Assembly (NCBI RefSeq): GCF_000711245.1
Contig: NZ_JOMH01000001.1
Span: forward strand, 2,784,830 to 2,848,829
DNA: 64,000 bases
Reading direction: 5' to 3'
Source of the DNA: Polycyclovorans algicola TG408
GTDB taxonomy: Bacteria; Pseudomonadota; Gammaproteobacteria; Nevskiales; Nevskiaceae
This document shows positions 44,008 to 52,607 of this stretch, one piece after another. Below the pieces are notes generated by a model that did not search any database, was not told the origin of the DNA, and worked only from the letters and a program-made list of their open reading frames with translations. Each line of letters starts with the position of its first letter. Position 1 is the first letter of the stretch. The translations under genes were made by a program, and so were the position numbers.

Positions 44008-44691
44008 GTGGCGTCAGCAGCAGCCTGCTCGGTGATTCCGCCGGTGACGGTTCGCGATCTGGGTCAGATCGATTATCTGCATTGCTACCACGCGATGCAG
44101 CAGTGGACCGATGCGCGCGAGGCCGACACACCGGATGAGCTGTGGCTGGTCGAGCACCCCCCGGTGTTCACCCAGGGGCTCGCCGGAAAAGCGGCGCACG
44201 TGCTGGACGCCGGCGACATTCCGCTGGTGCAGTCTGATCGCGGCGGCCAGGTGACCTATCACGGCCCAGGACAACGGGTGGTGTACGTCTTGGTTGACCT
44301 GCAACGACGGGGTTTGGGCGTGCGCGCGCTGGTAACCGGCATCGAGCAGGCGCTGGTCCGGCTGCTCGCGGGCTACGGCATCGAAGCGCACGCGCGGCCC
44401 AAAGCGCCGGGGGTCTATGTGGGCGAGGCAAAAATCGCCTCACTGGGCTTGCGGGTCCGGCGCTTTCGCAGCTACCACGGGCTGTCCCTGAACATCGACA
44501 TGGACCTGACACCGTTTGCGCGGATCAACCCCTGTGGTCTGATCGGCCAGCCGATGACGCAGTTGATCGCCTGGGTGCCGGACATCGACCGCACGCACCT
44601 GGACGCCCGGCTGCTGACCCTGCTCACTGAAGAATTGCGATTACCGTACGCACCGCCAGTGCCCGTTCAGTTTGGACTGCCTAAGCTATGA
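44008..44691 (+). CDS. lipB: octanoyltransferase LipB
   Basis: 227 residues from GTG 44008. Motifs [12 protein letters not shown] (78-89), [14 protein letters not shown] with the catalytic Lys142 and NPCGL with Cys176 define LipB, which moves octanoate from acyl carrier protein to lipoyl-dependent enzymes. A short extra N-terminus precedes the conserved VRDLGQIDY. The end overlaps mlaF by ATGA, although the usual partner lipA is not in this window. Confidence 0.95.
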   Translation: MASAAACSVIPPVTVRDLGQIDYLHCYHAMQQWTDAREADTPDELWLVEHPPVFTQGLAGKAAHVLDAGDIPLVQSDRGGQVTYHGPGQRVVYVLVDLQRRGLGVRALVTGIEQALVRLLAGYGIEAHARPKAPGVYVGEAKIASLGLRVRRFRSYHGLSLNIDMDLTPFARINPCGLIGQPMTQLIAWVPDIDRTHLDARLLTLLTEELRLPYAPPVPVQFGLPKL

Positions 44692-45542
44692 CGATGCCCT
44701 CCCCCGCGTTGCCCGACGCCGCCCACGATGCACGCGAAGCGCCCTCATTGGTCAAGGTGAGAAAGCTGCATTTTGCGCATGGGTCGCAGGTCGTTTATGA
44801 CGGCATCGACATCGACATTGCGCGCGGCAAGGTGACCGCCATCATGGGGCCTTCGGGCACCGGCAAAACCACCTTGCTGCGCCTGATCGGCGGCCAATGG
44901 CGGCCCGCCGGCGGTACGGTCGAATTTGACGGCGTCAACGTCCACACGCTGCGGCGCAAATCGCTTTACGCACTGCGGCGGCGGATGGGCATGCTGTTTC
45001 AGCACGGCGCGCTGCTCACCGACTTGAGCGTGTTCGAGAACGTCGCCTTCCCATTGCGTGAGCACTCCGATCTGCCCGAGGCACTGATCCATGACTTGGT
45101 TCTGCTCAAGCTCGACGCGGTCGGCTTGCGCGGCGCGGCGCAGCTGATGCCGGAGTCGCTGTCCGGCGGCATGGCACGGCGCGTGGCGCTGGCGCGTGCA
45201 GTGGTTTTCGACCCCGAGCTGGTGATGTACGACGAGCCGTTCACCGGCCAGGACCCGATCAGCATGGGGGTGTTAATGCGCCTGATCCGCGCCTTGAACG
45301 ACGCACTGGGACTCACCAGCATTGTCGTCTCACACGATGTTGGCGAGGTGCTGTCGATTGCCGATTACGCCTACATCGTTGCCGGCGGCAAAGTGATTGC
45401 CGCCGGCACCCCCGAGTCGCTGAAGCAGACTGACGACCCGTTGGCCCGCCAGTTTTTGCGTGGCGAGGCTGACGGCCCGGTGCGCTTTCACTACCCGGCA
45501 CCGCCACTGGCCGAGAGCCTTGGAGGCACGCGCCGCCCATGA
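44688..45542 (+). CDS. mlaF: MlaF, ABC transporter ATPase for phospholipid transport
   Basis: 284 residues. Walker [18 protein letters not shown]-loop [17 protein letters not shown], signature LSGGMARR, Walker [14 protein letters not shown], switch His in VVSHDV. The MlaF-specific C-terminus is present. It powers retrograde or anterograde phospholipid movement between the membranes with MlaE, MlaD and MlaB. First of mlaFEDCBA, all overlapping or tightly spaced. Confidence 0.95.
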   Translation: MTMPSPALPDAAHDAREAPSLVKVRKLHFAHGSQVVYDGIDIDIARGKVTAIMGPSGTGKTTLLRLIGGQWRPAGGTVEFDGVNVHTLRRKSLYALRRRMGMLFQHGALLTDLSVFENVAFPLREHSDLPEALIHDLVLLKLDAVGLRGAAQLMPESLSGGMARRVALARAVVFDPELVMYDEPFTGQDPISMGVLMRLIRALNDALGLTSIVVSHDVGEVLSIADYAYIVAGGKVIAAGTPESLKQTDDPLARQFLRGEADGPVRFHYPAPPLAESLGGTRRP

Positions 45543-46306
45543 GACGCCTCGTCGCCACAGTCGCAGCGGTGTTTGCCGGCATCGGCCGCGCGCAGTTCTT
45601 TTTGATCAATGTGCTGGCCGCACTGCCGGCCGCGCTGGCACGGCCGCGCATCCTTGCCCAACAACTTCATTCGGTCGGCGTGATGTCGCTGATCATCGTG
45701 GTGTTATCGGGCAGTTTCGTTGGCATGGTGCTGGCCCTGCAGGGCTTCCGCACGCTGGTGCGCTTCGGCGCCGAGGAATCATTGGGCGTGTTTGTCGCGC
45801 TGGTGATCGTGCGCGAGCTGGGGCCGGTGGTGACGGCGCTGTTGGTGGCCGGTCGCGCGGGCTCAGCGCTGGCCGCAGAGATCGGCCTGATGAAGGCCAC
45901 CGACCAACTGTCCGCAATGGAGATGATGGCGACCGATCCGCTCAAGCGCGTGATCGCGCCGCGTTTTCTGGCCATGCTGATTTCGATGCCGCTGCTCGCC
46001 GCCATCTTTTCGGTGATGGCCATCGGTATCGCCGGCGGTCACGCGGTGGGTGTGTCACTGCTCGGCATCGACGATGGCAGCTACTGGAGCCAGATCCGTG
46101 CATCCGTAAACGCACAAGACATCGTTGACAGCATGATCAAGAGCACCTTGTTCGGCTTTTCAGTGGCGTGGATCGCGATGTATCAGGGCTACCACGCCGC
46201 CCCAACGTCGGAAGGCGTTTCCCGCGCCACCACCAGCACGGTGGTGCTGTCGTCGTTGGTCATTCTGGCACTGGACTTCGTGCTCACAGCTTTCATGTTC
46301 CGCTAA
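45539..46306 (+). CDS. mlaE: MlaE, permease of the phospholipid ABC transporter
   Basis: 255 residues with six hydrophobic segments. Family motifs: QLHSVGVMSLIIVVLSGSFVGMVLALQGF, VTALLVAGRAGSALAAEIGLMKATDQLSAMEMM and the C-terminal GVSRATTSTVVLSS. Inner-membrane channel subunit of MlaFEDB. ATG overlaps mlaF as ATGA. Confidence 0.96.
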   Translation: MRRLVATVAAVFAGIGRAQFFLINVLAALPAALARPRILAQQLHSVGVMSLIIVVLSGSFVGMVLALQGFRTLVRFGAEESLGVFVALVIVRELGPVVTALLVAGRAGSALAAEIGLMKATDQLSAMEMMATDPLKRVIAPRFLAMLISMPLLAAIFSVMAIGIAGGHAVGVSLLGIDDGSYWSQIRASVNAQDIVDSMIKSTLFGFSVAWIAMYQGYHAAPTSEGVSRATTSTVVLSSLVILALDFVLTAFMFR

Positions 46307-46329
46307 GGCGCTGCAGACAAGGATTCTTC

Positions 46330-46797
46330 ATGGTCAATCGCTCACTCGAAGTACTGGTCGGCTTTTTCATTTGCCTGGGTATCGCGGCAATCTTCGTGTT
46401 GACGTTTCGGGTGGCCAGTCTCGACTCGGTGGGCAGCGGCGGCGACACCTACCAAGTCAGTGGGCAGTTCGAGAATATTGGCGGTCTCAAGCAGGGCTCG
46501 GCAGTGACGATTGCCGGGGTGCGCATTGGCCGCGTCAGCCAGATCGTCATTGACCCCTACACCTTCAAGGCTGCGGTGCACATGACCATCGACGGGCAGT
46601 ACGACAACCTGCCGGAAGACAGCTCGGCCTCAATCCTCACCGCTGGACTGCTCGGCGAGCAATACATCGGCCTGACACCGGGCGGCATGCAGGACCCGTT
46701 GGTTGATGGCAGCGAGTTGATGCTGACCCAGAGCGCCTTGGTGCTCGAAAATTTAATCGGACAATTTTTGTCCAACATGGCGTCAAACCAGGAGTAA
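46330..46797 (+). CDS. mlaD: MlaD, MCE-domain phospholipid-binding protein
   Basis: 155 residues from ATG 46330: one N-terminal membrane anchor (about 9-28, GFFICLGIAAIFVLTF) and one MCE domain (VSGQFENIGGLKQGSAVTIAGVRIGRVSQI ... ILTAGLLGEQYIGLTPGG). It forms a hexameric ring above MlaE in the periplasm. 23 bp after mlaE; its TAA overlaps the mlaC start as TAATG. Confidence 0.95.
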   Translation: MVNRSLEVLVGFFICLGIAAIFVLTFRVASLDSVGSGGDTYQVSGQFENIGGLKQGSAVTIAGVRIGRVSQIVIDPYTFKAAVHMTIDGQYDNLPEDSSASILTAGLLGEQYIGLTPGGMQDPLVDGSELMLTQSALVLENLIGQFLSNMASNQE

Positions 46798-47450
46798 TGC
46801 AGATGCGCATATCCCCCAAATTTCGACTTTTCGTGCCGGTGGCGATGCTGCTGGCGTTGGCCTTTGGCAGTGCACGGGCCGAGGTCGTCCCGCCGGATGA
46901 GCTGGTCAAAAGCGTCACCGCCGAACTGCGTACGGCCATCGCAGAACGTCGCGATGAGCTCAAAGCCGATCCTGACGCGCTGGCTGAACTGATCGACGAA
47001 ATGGTCGTGCCGCACTTCGACATTCCGCGCATCACCCGGCTGGTGCTTGGGCTGCACGGTCGCGAGGCCAGTCCCGAGCAGCTGGAGCGCTTCGGCGAGG
47101 CTTTCAAGAGCATGCTTTTCCGCTCCTATGCCAACGCGCTGGTCGAATACGAAGACGACGTCGAAATCGAATGGCGCCCGCTGCGGCTGGCCCCGGACGC
47201 CAAGCGTGCGACTGTGCAGTCGACGCTGATCCGCAAGGACGCGCCGCCGGTGCCCATCGGCTTCGTCATGCAACTGAAAGATGATGGCTGGAAAGTGTTC
47301 GACCTGACGGTCGAGAACATTTCGCTGGTCAACAATTTCCGTGCCCAGCTCAACAATCAGATCGGCCGCGACGGGCTGGATGCGGTGACCGAGAAACTCG
47401 AAGGCGGCGAGATCGAACCCAAGACGCCGGATGTCGGCGAAGACGATTGA
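46797..47450 (+). CDS. mlaC: MlaC, periplasmic phospholipid carrier
   Basis: 217 residues, signal peptide 1-28 ending SARA. The MlaC fold is seen in DEMVVPHFDIPRITRLVLG, FKSMLFRSYANALVEYED and DDGWKVFDLTVENISLVNNFRAQ, with the last motif as the conserved family end. It ferries phospholipid between MlaFEDB and the outer-membrane MlaA complex. Overlaps mlaD and mlaB. Confidence 0.95.
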   Translation: MQMRISPKFRLFVPVAMLLALAFGSARAEVVPPDELVKSVTAELRTAIAERRDELKADPDALAELIDEMVVPHFDIPRITRLVLGLHGREASPEQLERFGEAFKSMLFRSYANALVEYEDDVEIEWRPLRLAPDAKRATVQSTLIRKDAPPVPIGFVMQLKDDGWKVFDLTVENISLVNNFRAQLNNQIGRDGLDAVTEKLEGGEIEPKTPDVGEDD

Positions 47451-47710
47451 TGGCCCGGTTGCAGGGCGACCTGAAATTCGCCACCGTAACGGGGTTGCTC
47501 GAACGGTCGGACGAACTTGCAGGCGAATCACTGGACCTGAGCGACGTCGGCGCGATTGACAGCGCCGGCGTCGCCTTTTTACTGGCCCTGCGTCGGCACG
47601 CGGCTGCGCGGGGCCGAACGCTGGCATTGCACAATGCCGCACCGCAAATTTCCACACTGCTGCGTTTCTATGGAGTCGACACGATGTTTGAACGGGAATC
47701 CCAGCCATGA
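47450..47710 (+). CDS. mlaB: MlaB, STAS-domain subunit
   Basis: 86 residues from ATG 47450, sharing a base with the mlaC stop; TTG 47447 is less likely. STAS fold: LDLSDVGAIDSAGVAFLLALRRHA, with the Ser-Ala pair of the family. It binds MlaF on the cytoplasmic side and stabilises the complex. Length and position match MlaB. Confidence 0.9.
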   Translation: MARLQGDLKFATVTGLLERSDELAGESLDLSDVGAIDSAGVAFLLALRRHAAARGRTLALHNAAPQISTLLRFYGVDTMFERESQP

Positions 47711-48438
47711 ACTCTCGGGCTGTCCGTATTGGCTTGGGCCTGGCCCTTCTTGGCCTGTTGGGGGCCTGTGCGCATCGCCCGACCCATGATCCCTCCGACC
47801 CACTGGAAAAGGTCAACCGCAGCGTATTCGCGTTCAACAATGTGGCCGACGACTATGTGCTTGAGCCGGTGGCGCGCGGGTATGTGCGGGTGGTGCCGAG
47901 GCCGGTCCGCCGGGGCATTGGCAACTTCCTGTCCAACCTCAGCTATCCGGTGGTGATCGCCAACGACTTGCTGCAACTCAAGTTCAAGCAGGCCGCCAGA
48001 GACACCGGGCGCTTTTTGATGAACAGCACCCTGGGCATGGCCGGCCTGTTCGATCCGGCGTCTTCGGTTGGCCTGACCGATACCAATGAAGATTTTGGCC
48101 AGACCCTGGGGCATTGGGGTGTTGGTGACGGCTGGTTCCTGATGCTGCCCTTCCTCGGCCCGTCGTCCAATCGCGACCTAGTGGGTCTGGTGGCCGATGG
48201 CTACGCGCAACCCATCAATCATGTCGACCTGGAGCACGAGGACGAGATCCGCATCGGCCTGATTGTGCTCGGCGCGCTCGACACTCGCGCATCTCTGCTG
48301 GGGACCGAACAGCTGTTGCGCGAACAGTTTGACCCCTACGTCTTCCTGCGGACGGCCTACCTCGACCGTCGTCGCGACCTCGTCCATGACGGCAACGCGC
48401 CGGCGGAAGAGATCGAGTACGAAGAGTTCGACTACTGA
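47707..48438 (+). CDS. mlaA: MlaA/VacJ outer-membrane lipoprotein
   Basis: 243 residues. Lipobox LLGAC (Cys about residue 21), then the VacJ fold: DPLEKVNRSVFAFNNVADDYVLEPVARGYVRVVP, FLMNSTLGMAGLFDPAS, EDFGQTLGHWGVGDGWFLMLPFLGPSSNRD. It removes mislocalised phospholipid from the outer leaflet. It overlaps mlaB as ATGA and ends the operon; E. coli keeps mlaA elsewhere, so one operon here encodes the entire path. Confidence 0.95.
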   Translation: MNSRAVRIGLGLALLGLLGACAHRPTHDPSDPLEKVNRSVFAFNNVADDYVLEPVARGYVRVVPRPVRRGIGNFLSNLSYPVVIANDLLQLKFKQAARDTGRFLMNSTLGMAGLFDPASSVGLTDTNEDFGQTLGHWGVGDGWFLMLPFLGPSSNRDLVGLVADGYAQPINHVDLEHEDEIRIGLIVLGALDTRASLLGTEQLLREQFDPYVFLRTAYLDRRRDLVHDGNAPAEEIEYEEFDY

Positions 48439-48485
48439 TCTCTTCTCGGCTGTTCTTTCAACAGCCAGCGGCAAATCGCAGATAT

Positions 48486-48512
48486 AAAAAAAGCGCCTCA
48501 GGCGCTTTTTTT
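48486..48512. terminator. bidirectional terminator between mlaA and tRNA-Asp
   Basis: Perfect 12-bp stem AAAAAAAGCGCC / GGCGCTTTTTTT with a 3-nt loop; A run on one side and T run on the other let it act on both strands: mla operon and the oppositely oriented tRNA genes. Confidence 0.92.
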
Positions 48513-48524
48513 ATTGCAACTTGT

Positions 48525-48601
48525 TGGCGGAGCGGACGGGACTCGAACCCGCGACCCCCGGCGTGACAGGCCGGTATTCTAACCAACTGAACTACCACTC
48601 C
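48525..48601 (-). tRNA. tRNA-Asp (GTC anticodon)
   Basis: 77 nt with encoded CCA. Acceptor GGAGTGG / CCGCTCC, D arm AGTTCAGTTGGTTAGAA, anticodon loop CTGTCAC with GTC, T arm GGGTTCGAGTCCC, discriminator G as expected for tRNA-Asp. Confidence 0.97.
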
Positions 48602-48637
48602 GCGAAGACGACGATTGTACTTTATTTTCTAAAACGG

Positions 48638-48713
48638 TGGTGGGTGCTGACGGGCTCGAACCGCCGACATTCGCCTTGTAAGGGCGACGCTCTACCAGCT
48701 GAGCTAAGCACCC
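48638..48713 (-). tRNA. tRNA-Val (TAC anticodon)
   Basis: 76 nt with encoded CCA. Acceptor GGGTGCT / AGCACCC, D arm TAGCTCAGCTGGTAGAGC, anticodon stem TCGCC with loop CTTACAA, T arm GGCGGTTCGAGCCC. It is 36 bp upstream of tRNA-Asp, so they are probably one transcript. Confidence 0.97.
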
Positions 48714-48760
48714 TCAAAACCGTTCGGCGTGGCCTCGACAACCGCCCCCGGTCAAGCCGC

Positions 48761-49033
48761 TTATTTTACGAGATCTTTGAGCGCCTTACCAGCCTTGAAC
48801 GACGGAGTCTTGCTGGCCTTGATTTTCAGAGCAGCGCCGGTCTTGGGGTTGCGACCGGTGCGAGCGGCACGCTCACGCAGCAGGAAAGTGCCGAATCCGA
48901 CGAGTGACACTTTGTCTTTCTTCTTCAGCTGCTTGCCGACGACGCCAAAAAAAGCGTCAACCGCGCGTGCTGCATCGGCCTTGCTGAGATCGGCTGATTC
49001 CGCAATTGCTGCGACGAGTTCCGTTTTGTTCAT
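48761..49033 (-). CDS. hupB: HU family DNA-binding protein
   Basis: 90 residues, the HU beta size. [29 protein letters not shown] helices, then [41 protein letters not shown], with the DNA-bending arm Pro in RNP. It packs the nucleoid. lon lies divergently upstream; in E. coli lon precedes hupB on the same strand. Assigned hupB by resemblance and location. Confidence 0.94.
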   Translation of the reverse strand: MNKTELVAAIAESADLSKADAARAVDAFFGVVGKQLKKKDKVSLVGFGTFLLRERAARTGRNPKTGAALKIKASKTPSFKAGKALKDLVK

Positions 49034-49151
49034 CTATTTGTTCCCCAAAAATTTATGGAATGCAATCATGCCTGAGCGGATGGCTGGCTGGATACCGGCC
49101 CGCCGTGCATACGCCTCACTGCCTCGTGCTTTTAGCGTTCGAGTGACGCGC

Positions 49152-49181
49152 TTTATAACAAGTGCACCGAAAACGCGTCAA
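49152..49181 (-). promoter_or_regulatory. sigma-70 promoter for the HU gene
   Basis: On the minus strand TTGACG (49176-49181), 18 bp, TATAAA (49152-49157), about 119 bp before the HU start; reading the -10 as TTATAA makes the spacer 17 bp. It is the best promoter in the window and leaves an untranslated leader of about 110 nt. Confidence 0.65.
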
Positions 49182-49311
49182 TGCAAGCCTTTCGCCGCCT
49201 GGGCGCGGTGCACCCGTCAGGGATGACGGTCAGGAGTTGATTCCCCGCTCAGCGCCCCAAGCGTGTTGAGTCATAATCCTTTTCAATGCTGTCACTGCCC
49301 GGGAGTCACCT

Positions 49312-51711
49312 GTGCCGTCCTTCTCTGACCGTTGCGCTCCGATTCTGCCGCTACGCGACGTTGTGGTCTTTCCGCACATGGCCATCCCGCTGTTTGTCGG
49401 GCGCGAAAAGTCGATCAAGGCACTCAGTGCTGCCATGCAGGACGACAAGCGCATTCTCCTGCTCGCACAACGAACACCCGATGTCGACGATCCGGGACCG
49501 GACGATCTCTACACCGTCGGCACGCTGGCCAGCATTCTGCAGATGCTCAAGCTGCCGGACGGCACCGTGAAGGTGTTGGTCGAGGGGGTGCGTCGCGCCG
49601 AGATCACCCAGTGGCGAGACGATGAACTCTTTTTGGTGGCCGACTGCACACCGCTGAGCGAAGAAACCGCAGACGACGACCGCTCGCCCGAAATTGACGC
49701 GTTGATGCGCTCAACGCTGTCGCAATTTGAGCAGTACGCCAAGCTCAACAAGAAAATTCCGGCCGAACTGCTGCCATCGCTGGCGAGCATGGACGCGCCC
49801 GGCCGCCTGGCCGACACCATCGCCGCCCATCTGTCGCTGAAGCTCGAAGACAAGCAATCGGTGCTTGAGCTCGACGACGCGCGGACCCGGCTCGAATACG
49901 TGCTGGGCCAGCTCGACGGCGAAATCGACGTGATGCAGATCGAAAAGAAGATCCGCGGCCGCGTCAAACAGCAGATGGAGAAGAACCAGCGCGAGTACTA
50001 CCTGAATGAACAGATGAAGGCCATTCAGAAGGAAATGGGCGAGTCTGAAGATGGCCCTTCCGAGCAGGAAGAACTGGCCGAGCGCATCGAAAAGGCGGGC
50101 ATGTCGAAGGAGGCCCGCACCAAGGCGCGTGCCGAGTTCGCCAAGCTGAAGATGATGCCGCCGATGTCGGCCGAGGCCACCGTGGTGCGCAACTACCTCG
50201 ACACCCTGCTGCAAGTGCCGTGGAAGAAGCGCTCGAAAAGCGTCATTGATCTCGCCGCGTGCCAGGCGAAACTTGATGAAGATCACTACGGCCTGGAGAA
50301 GGTCAAAGAACGCATCGTCGAATACCTTGCGGTGCAAAGCCGTGTGAAAAAAGTCAAGGGTCCGATCCTCTGCTTGGTGGGGCCACCGGGCGTGGGTAAA
50401 ACCTCACTGGGCCGCTCCATCGCCGACTCGGTCAACCGCAAGTTCACCCGCATGGCACTGGGCGGCGTACGCGACGAAGCCGAGATCCGTGGTCACCGCC
50501 GCACTTACATTGGCTCGATGCCGGGCAAGATCGTGCAGAACCTGTCCAAGGTCGGCACCAAGAATCCGCTGTTCCTGCTCGATGAAATCGACAAGATGAG
50601 CACGGACTTCCGCGGCGACCCGTCATCAGCACTGCTCGAAGTGCTCGATCCGGAACAGAACAAGGCGTTTCAGGACCATTACCTGGAGGTCGACATCGAT
50701 CTCTCGGATGTCATGTTCGTCGCCACCGCCAACACCCTGAACATTCCCGGCCCGCTGCTAGACCGCATGGAGATCATCCGTCTGCCCGGTTACACGGAAG
50801 ACGAGAAGGTCGCCATTGCCATGCAGTACCTGCTGCCGAAGCAGATCCGCGAGAACGGCCTGAAAGACAAAGAACTGGTGCTCGGTGAAAAAGCCATCCG
50901 CCACGTTGTGCGCACCTACACGCGCGAAGCAGGCGTGCGCAAGCTGGAGCAACAGATCGGCAAGATCTGTCGCAAGGTGGTCAAGCAGCTGCTCCAGGAA
51001 CCCGCCAAAAAGAAGATCTCGGTCACCGAAAAGACGCTGGAGAAATTCCTCGGTGTCGAGCCCTATCGCTATGGTCGTGCCGAAGAGAAAAATCAGGTTG
51101 GCCAGGTCACCGGTCTGGCCTGGACCGAGGTGGGCGGCGAACTGCTGACCATCGAGGCCGCGCTGTCACCCGGCAAGGGCAAGTTGATCCAGACCGGCTC
51201 GCTCGGCACGGTGATGCAGGAATCGATCCAGGCGGCGCTGACGGTCGTTCGCTCACGCGGCCACCTGCTGGGCATCGACCCGCTGTTCAACGAGAAGTCC
51301 GACCTGCACGTCCACGTGCCCGAAGGGGCCACCCCCAAGGACGGACCGTCAGCCGGCGTTGCCATGTGTACCGCGCTGGTGTCGGCACTGACCAAAATTC
51401 CGGTGCGCGCCGACGTCGCCATGACCGGCGAAATCACCTTGCGCGGCGAGATCTTGCCCATCGGCGGTCTCAAGGAAAAATTGCTGGCTGCCCAGCGCGG
51501 TGGCATCCGCACGGTGCTGATCCCGCACGAGAACGTCAAAGACCTTTCTGAGATTCCGGACACCGTCAAAGCTGCGCTGCGCATCGAGCCAGTTCGCTGG
51601 ATCGAGGAGGCCCTGCGCTTTGCCCTGGAGCGCATGCCGGAGGCGCTGCCCGAGCCGGTCATTCCGGCAGCGGATAACGATGCAGGGACCGGTACCGCCA
51701 GGGCGCACTGA
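49312..51711 (+). CDS. lon: ATP-dependent protease Lon
   Basis: 799 residues from GTG 49312, with GGGAG a few bases upstream. N-terminal substrate domain ([23 protein letters not shown]), AAA+ domain with GPPGVGKTS near residue 357, LLDEIDKM, and the protease domain with the catalytic Ser near 680 in [10 protein letters not shown] and the Lys near 722 in [10 protein letters not shown]. It degrades misfolded and regulatory proteins, and antitoxins such as HigA in related systems. Divergent from the HU gene. A heat-shock promoter was not recognised. Confidence 0.96.
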   Translation: MPSFSDRCAPILPLRDVVVFPHMAIPLFVGREKSIKALSAAMQDDKRILLLAQRTPDVDDPGPDDLYTVGTLASILQMLKLPDGTVKVLVEGVRRAEITQWRDDELFLVADCTPLSEETADDDRSPEIDALMRSTLSQFEQYAKLNKKIPAELLPSLASMDAPGRLADTIAAHLSLKLEDKQSVLELDDARTRLEYVLGQLDGEIDVMQIEKKIRGRVKQQMEKNQREYYLNEQMKAIQKEMGESEDGPSEQEELAERIEKAGMSKEARTKARAEFAKLKMMPPMSAEATVVRNYLDTLLQVPWKKRSKSVIDLAACQAKLDEDHYGLEKVKERIVEYLAVQSRVKKVKGPILCLVGPPGVGKTSLGRSIADSVNRKFTRMALGGVRDEAEIRGHRRTYIGSMPGKIVQNLSKVGTKNPLFLLDEIDKMSTDFRGDPSSALLEVLDPEQNKAFQDHYLEVDIDLSDVMFVATANTLNIPGPLLDRMEIIRLPGYTEDEKVAIAMQYLLPKQIRENGLKDKELVLGEKAIRHVVRTYTREAGVRKLEQQIGKICRKVVKQLLQEPAKKKISVTEKTLEKFLGVEPYRYGRAEEKNQVGQVTGLAWTEVGGELLTIEAALSPGKGKLIQTGSLGTVMQESIQAALTVVRSRGHLLGIDPLFNEKSDLHVHVPEGATPKDGPSAGVAMCTALVSALTKIPVRADVAMTGEITLRGEILPIGGLKEKLLAAQRGGIRTVLIPHENVKDLSEIPDTVKAALRIEPVRWIEEALRFALERMPEALPEPVIPAADNDAGTGTARAH

Positions 51712-51785
51712 CCCCCCGGACGCGTCGCTGGCCACCCGCTAAACCCGTCGCCGCCATTGCACTGGGGCGAGCGACGGGTCGATAC

Positions 51786-51800
51786 TGTTACGCTATAACG
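51786..51800. promoter_or_regulatory. Zur-box-like site upstream of a ZIP-like gene
   Basis: TGTTACGCTATAACG matches 12 of 15 positions of the gammaproteobacterial Zur consensus TGTTATANTATAACA, with intact outer GTTA/TAAC half-sites. It lies 54 bp before the ZIP-like start, and TATAAC could also serve as the -10. Zinc-dependent repression of the next gene is inferred. Confidence 0.5.
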
Positions 51801-51854
51801 ATACGTCGCAGGCGCTGGGTTTTCATGCCGGGTCCGCCGGCTCAAGGGTCATTT

Positions 51855-52523
51855 ATGCTGCTGTTTCTCATCGCCACGCTGTTGGCACTGGCCTGCGGGC
51901 CGCTGCTCTACGCGCTGACCCGCGCGGCGCCGGGCTATCGACGCGTGTTCGACGCGCTGGTGCTGATCAGCATTGCCGCCCTGCTGCTGTTTGAAATCAT
52001 CCCGCACGCCCTACATGACGGCGGCGCCTGGGGTTTCGTTTGGCTCCTGGCAGGGTTCGCGCTGCCCACGGTGGTGGAACGCGCCTTCCGTTCGATCCGT
52101 GAGCAGACCCATTGGGTGGCGCTGTCGATAGCCCTTGTCGGCCTGGCGGTACACGCGCTGGCCGACGGGGCGATTCTCGCCAACATCGACCTGGCCACCC
52201 GAGAACTCGGTGCGTCCATCGCGCTGCACAGCCTGCCGATCGGACTGGCCGTGTGCTGGCTGTTGATTCCGCTGATGGGCTGGTCGCGCGCGACCTTGGT
52301 CATCGCCGGAATCGGCATCGCCACCGTAGGGGGCTTTCACCTCACGCCAGACCTCAAGCTGGCGCTGGGCAGCGTGGGTTGGGGCTGGCTGCAGATGGCG
52401 GTGGCCGGGCTGCTCATCCACGCGCTGTTTGGGCGACCCCACCTGCATCAACACCGCGAGTCCATGGCCGTCGAGGTGGCAGACCCCGACCGTGCCGCCG
52501 AACCGGCCCATCGACACGTCTGA
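51855..52523 (+). CDS. ZIP-like metal permease
   Basis: 222 residues from ATG 51855 with AAGGG upstream. Seven or so membrane helices (about 2-20, 32-52, 62-78, 90-110, 122-145, 150-170, 178-195). Two metal-site-like motifs: HALADGAILA resembles ZIP helix IV (HNxxDG) and ALHSLPIGLAVCWL resembles helix V (HEIPEGLA), with weaker ligands than in classic ZIPs. A His-rich tail follows (RPHLHQHRES). Inferred divalent metal uptake, zinc by the site upstream. Substrate unproven. Confidence 0.6.
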   Translation: MLLFLIATLLALACGPLLYALTRAAPGYRRVFDALVLISIAALLLFEIIPHALHDGGAWGFVWLLAGFALPTVVERAFRSIREQTHWVALSIALVGLAVHALADGAILANIDLATRELGASIALHSLPIGLAVCWLLIPLMGWSRATLVIAGIGIATVGGFHLTPDLKLALGSVGWGWLQMAVAGLLIHALFGRPHLHQHRESMAVEVADPDRAAEPAHRHV

Positions 52524-52607
52524 AAGGCTGCGGTGACCCCCACCGCGACCCGGCTGGTCAACGTGATGTCAGCGCCAAATGACGGGGGCGATGGATAGAA
52601 TGTAACC

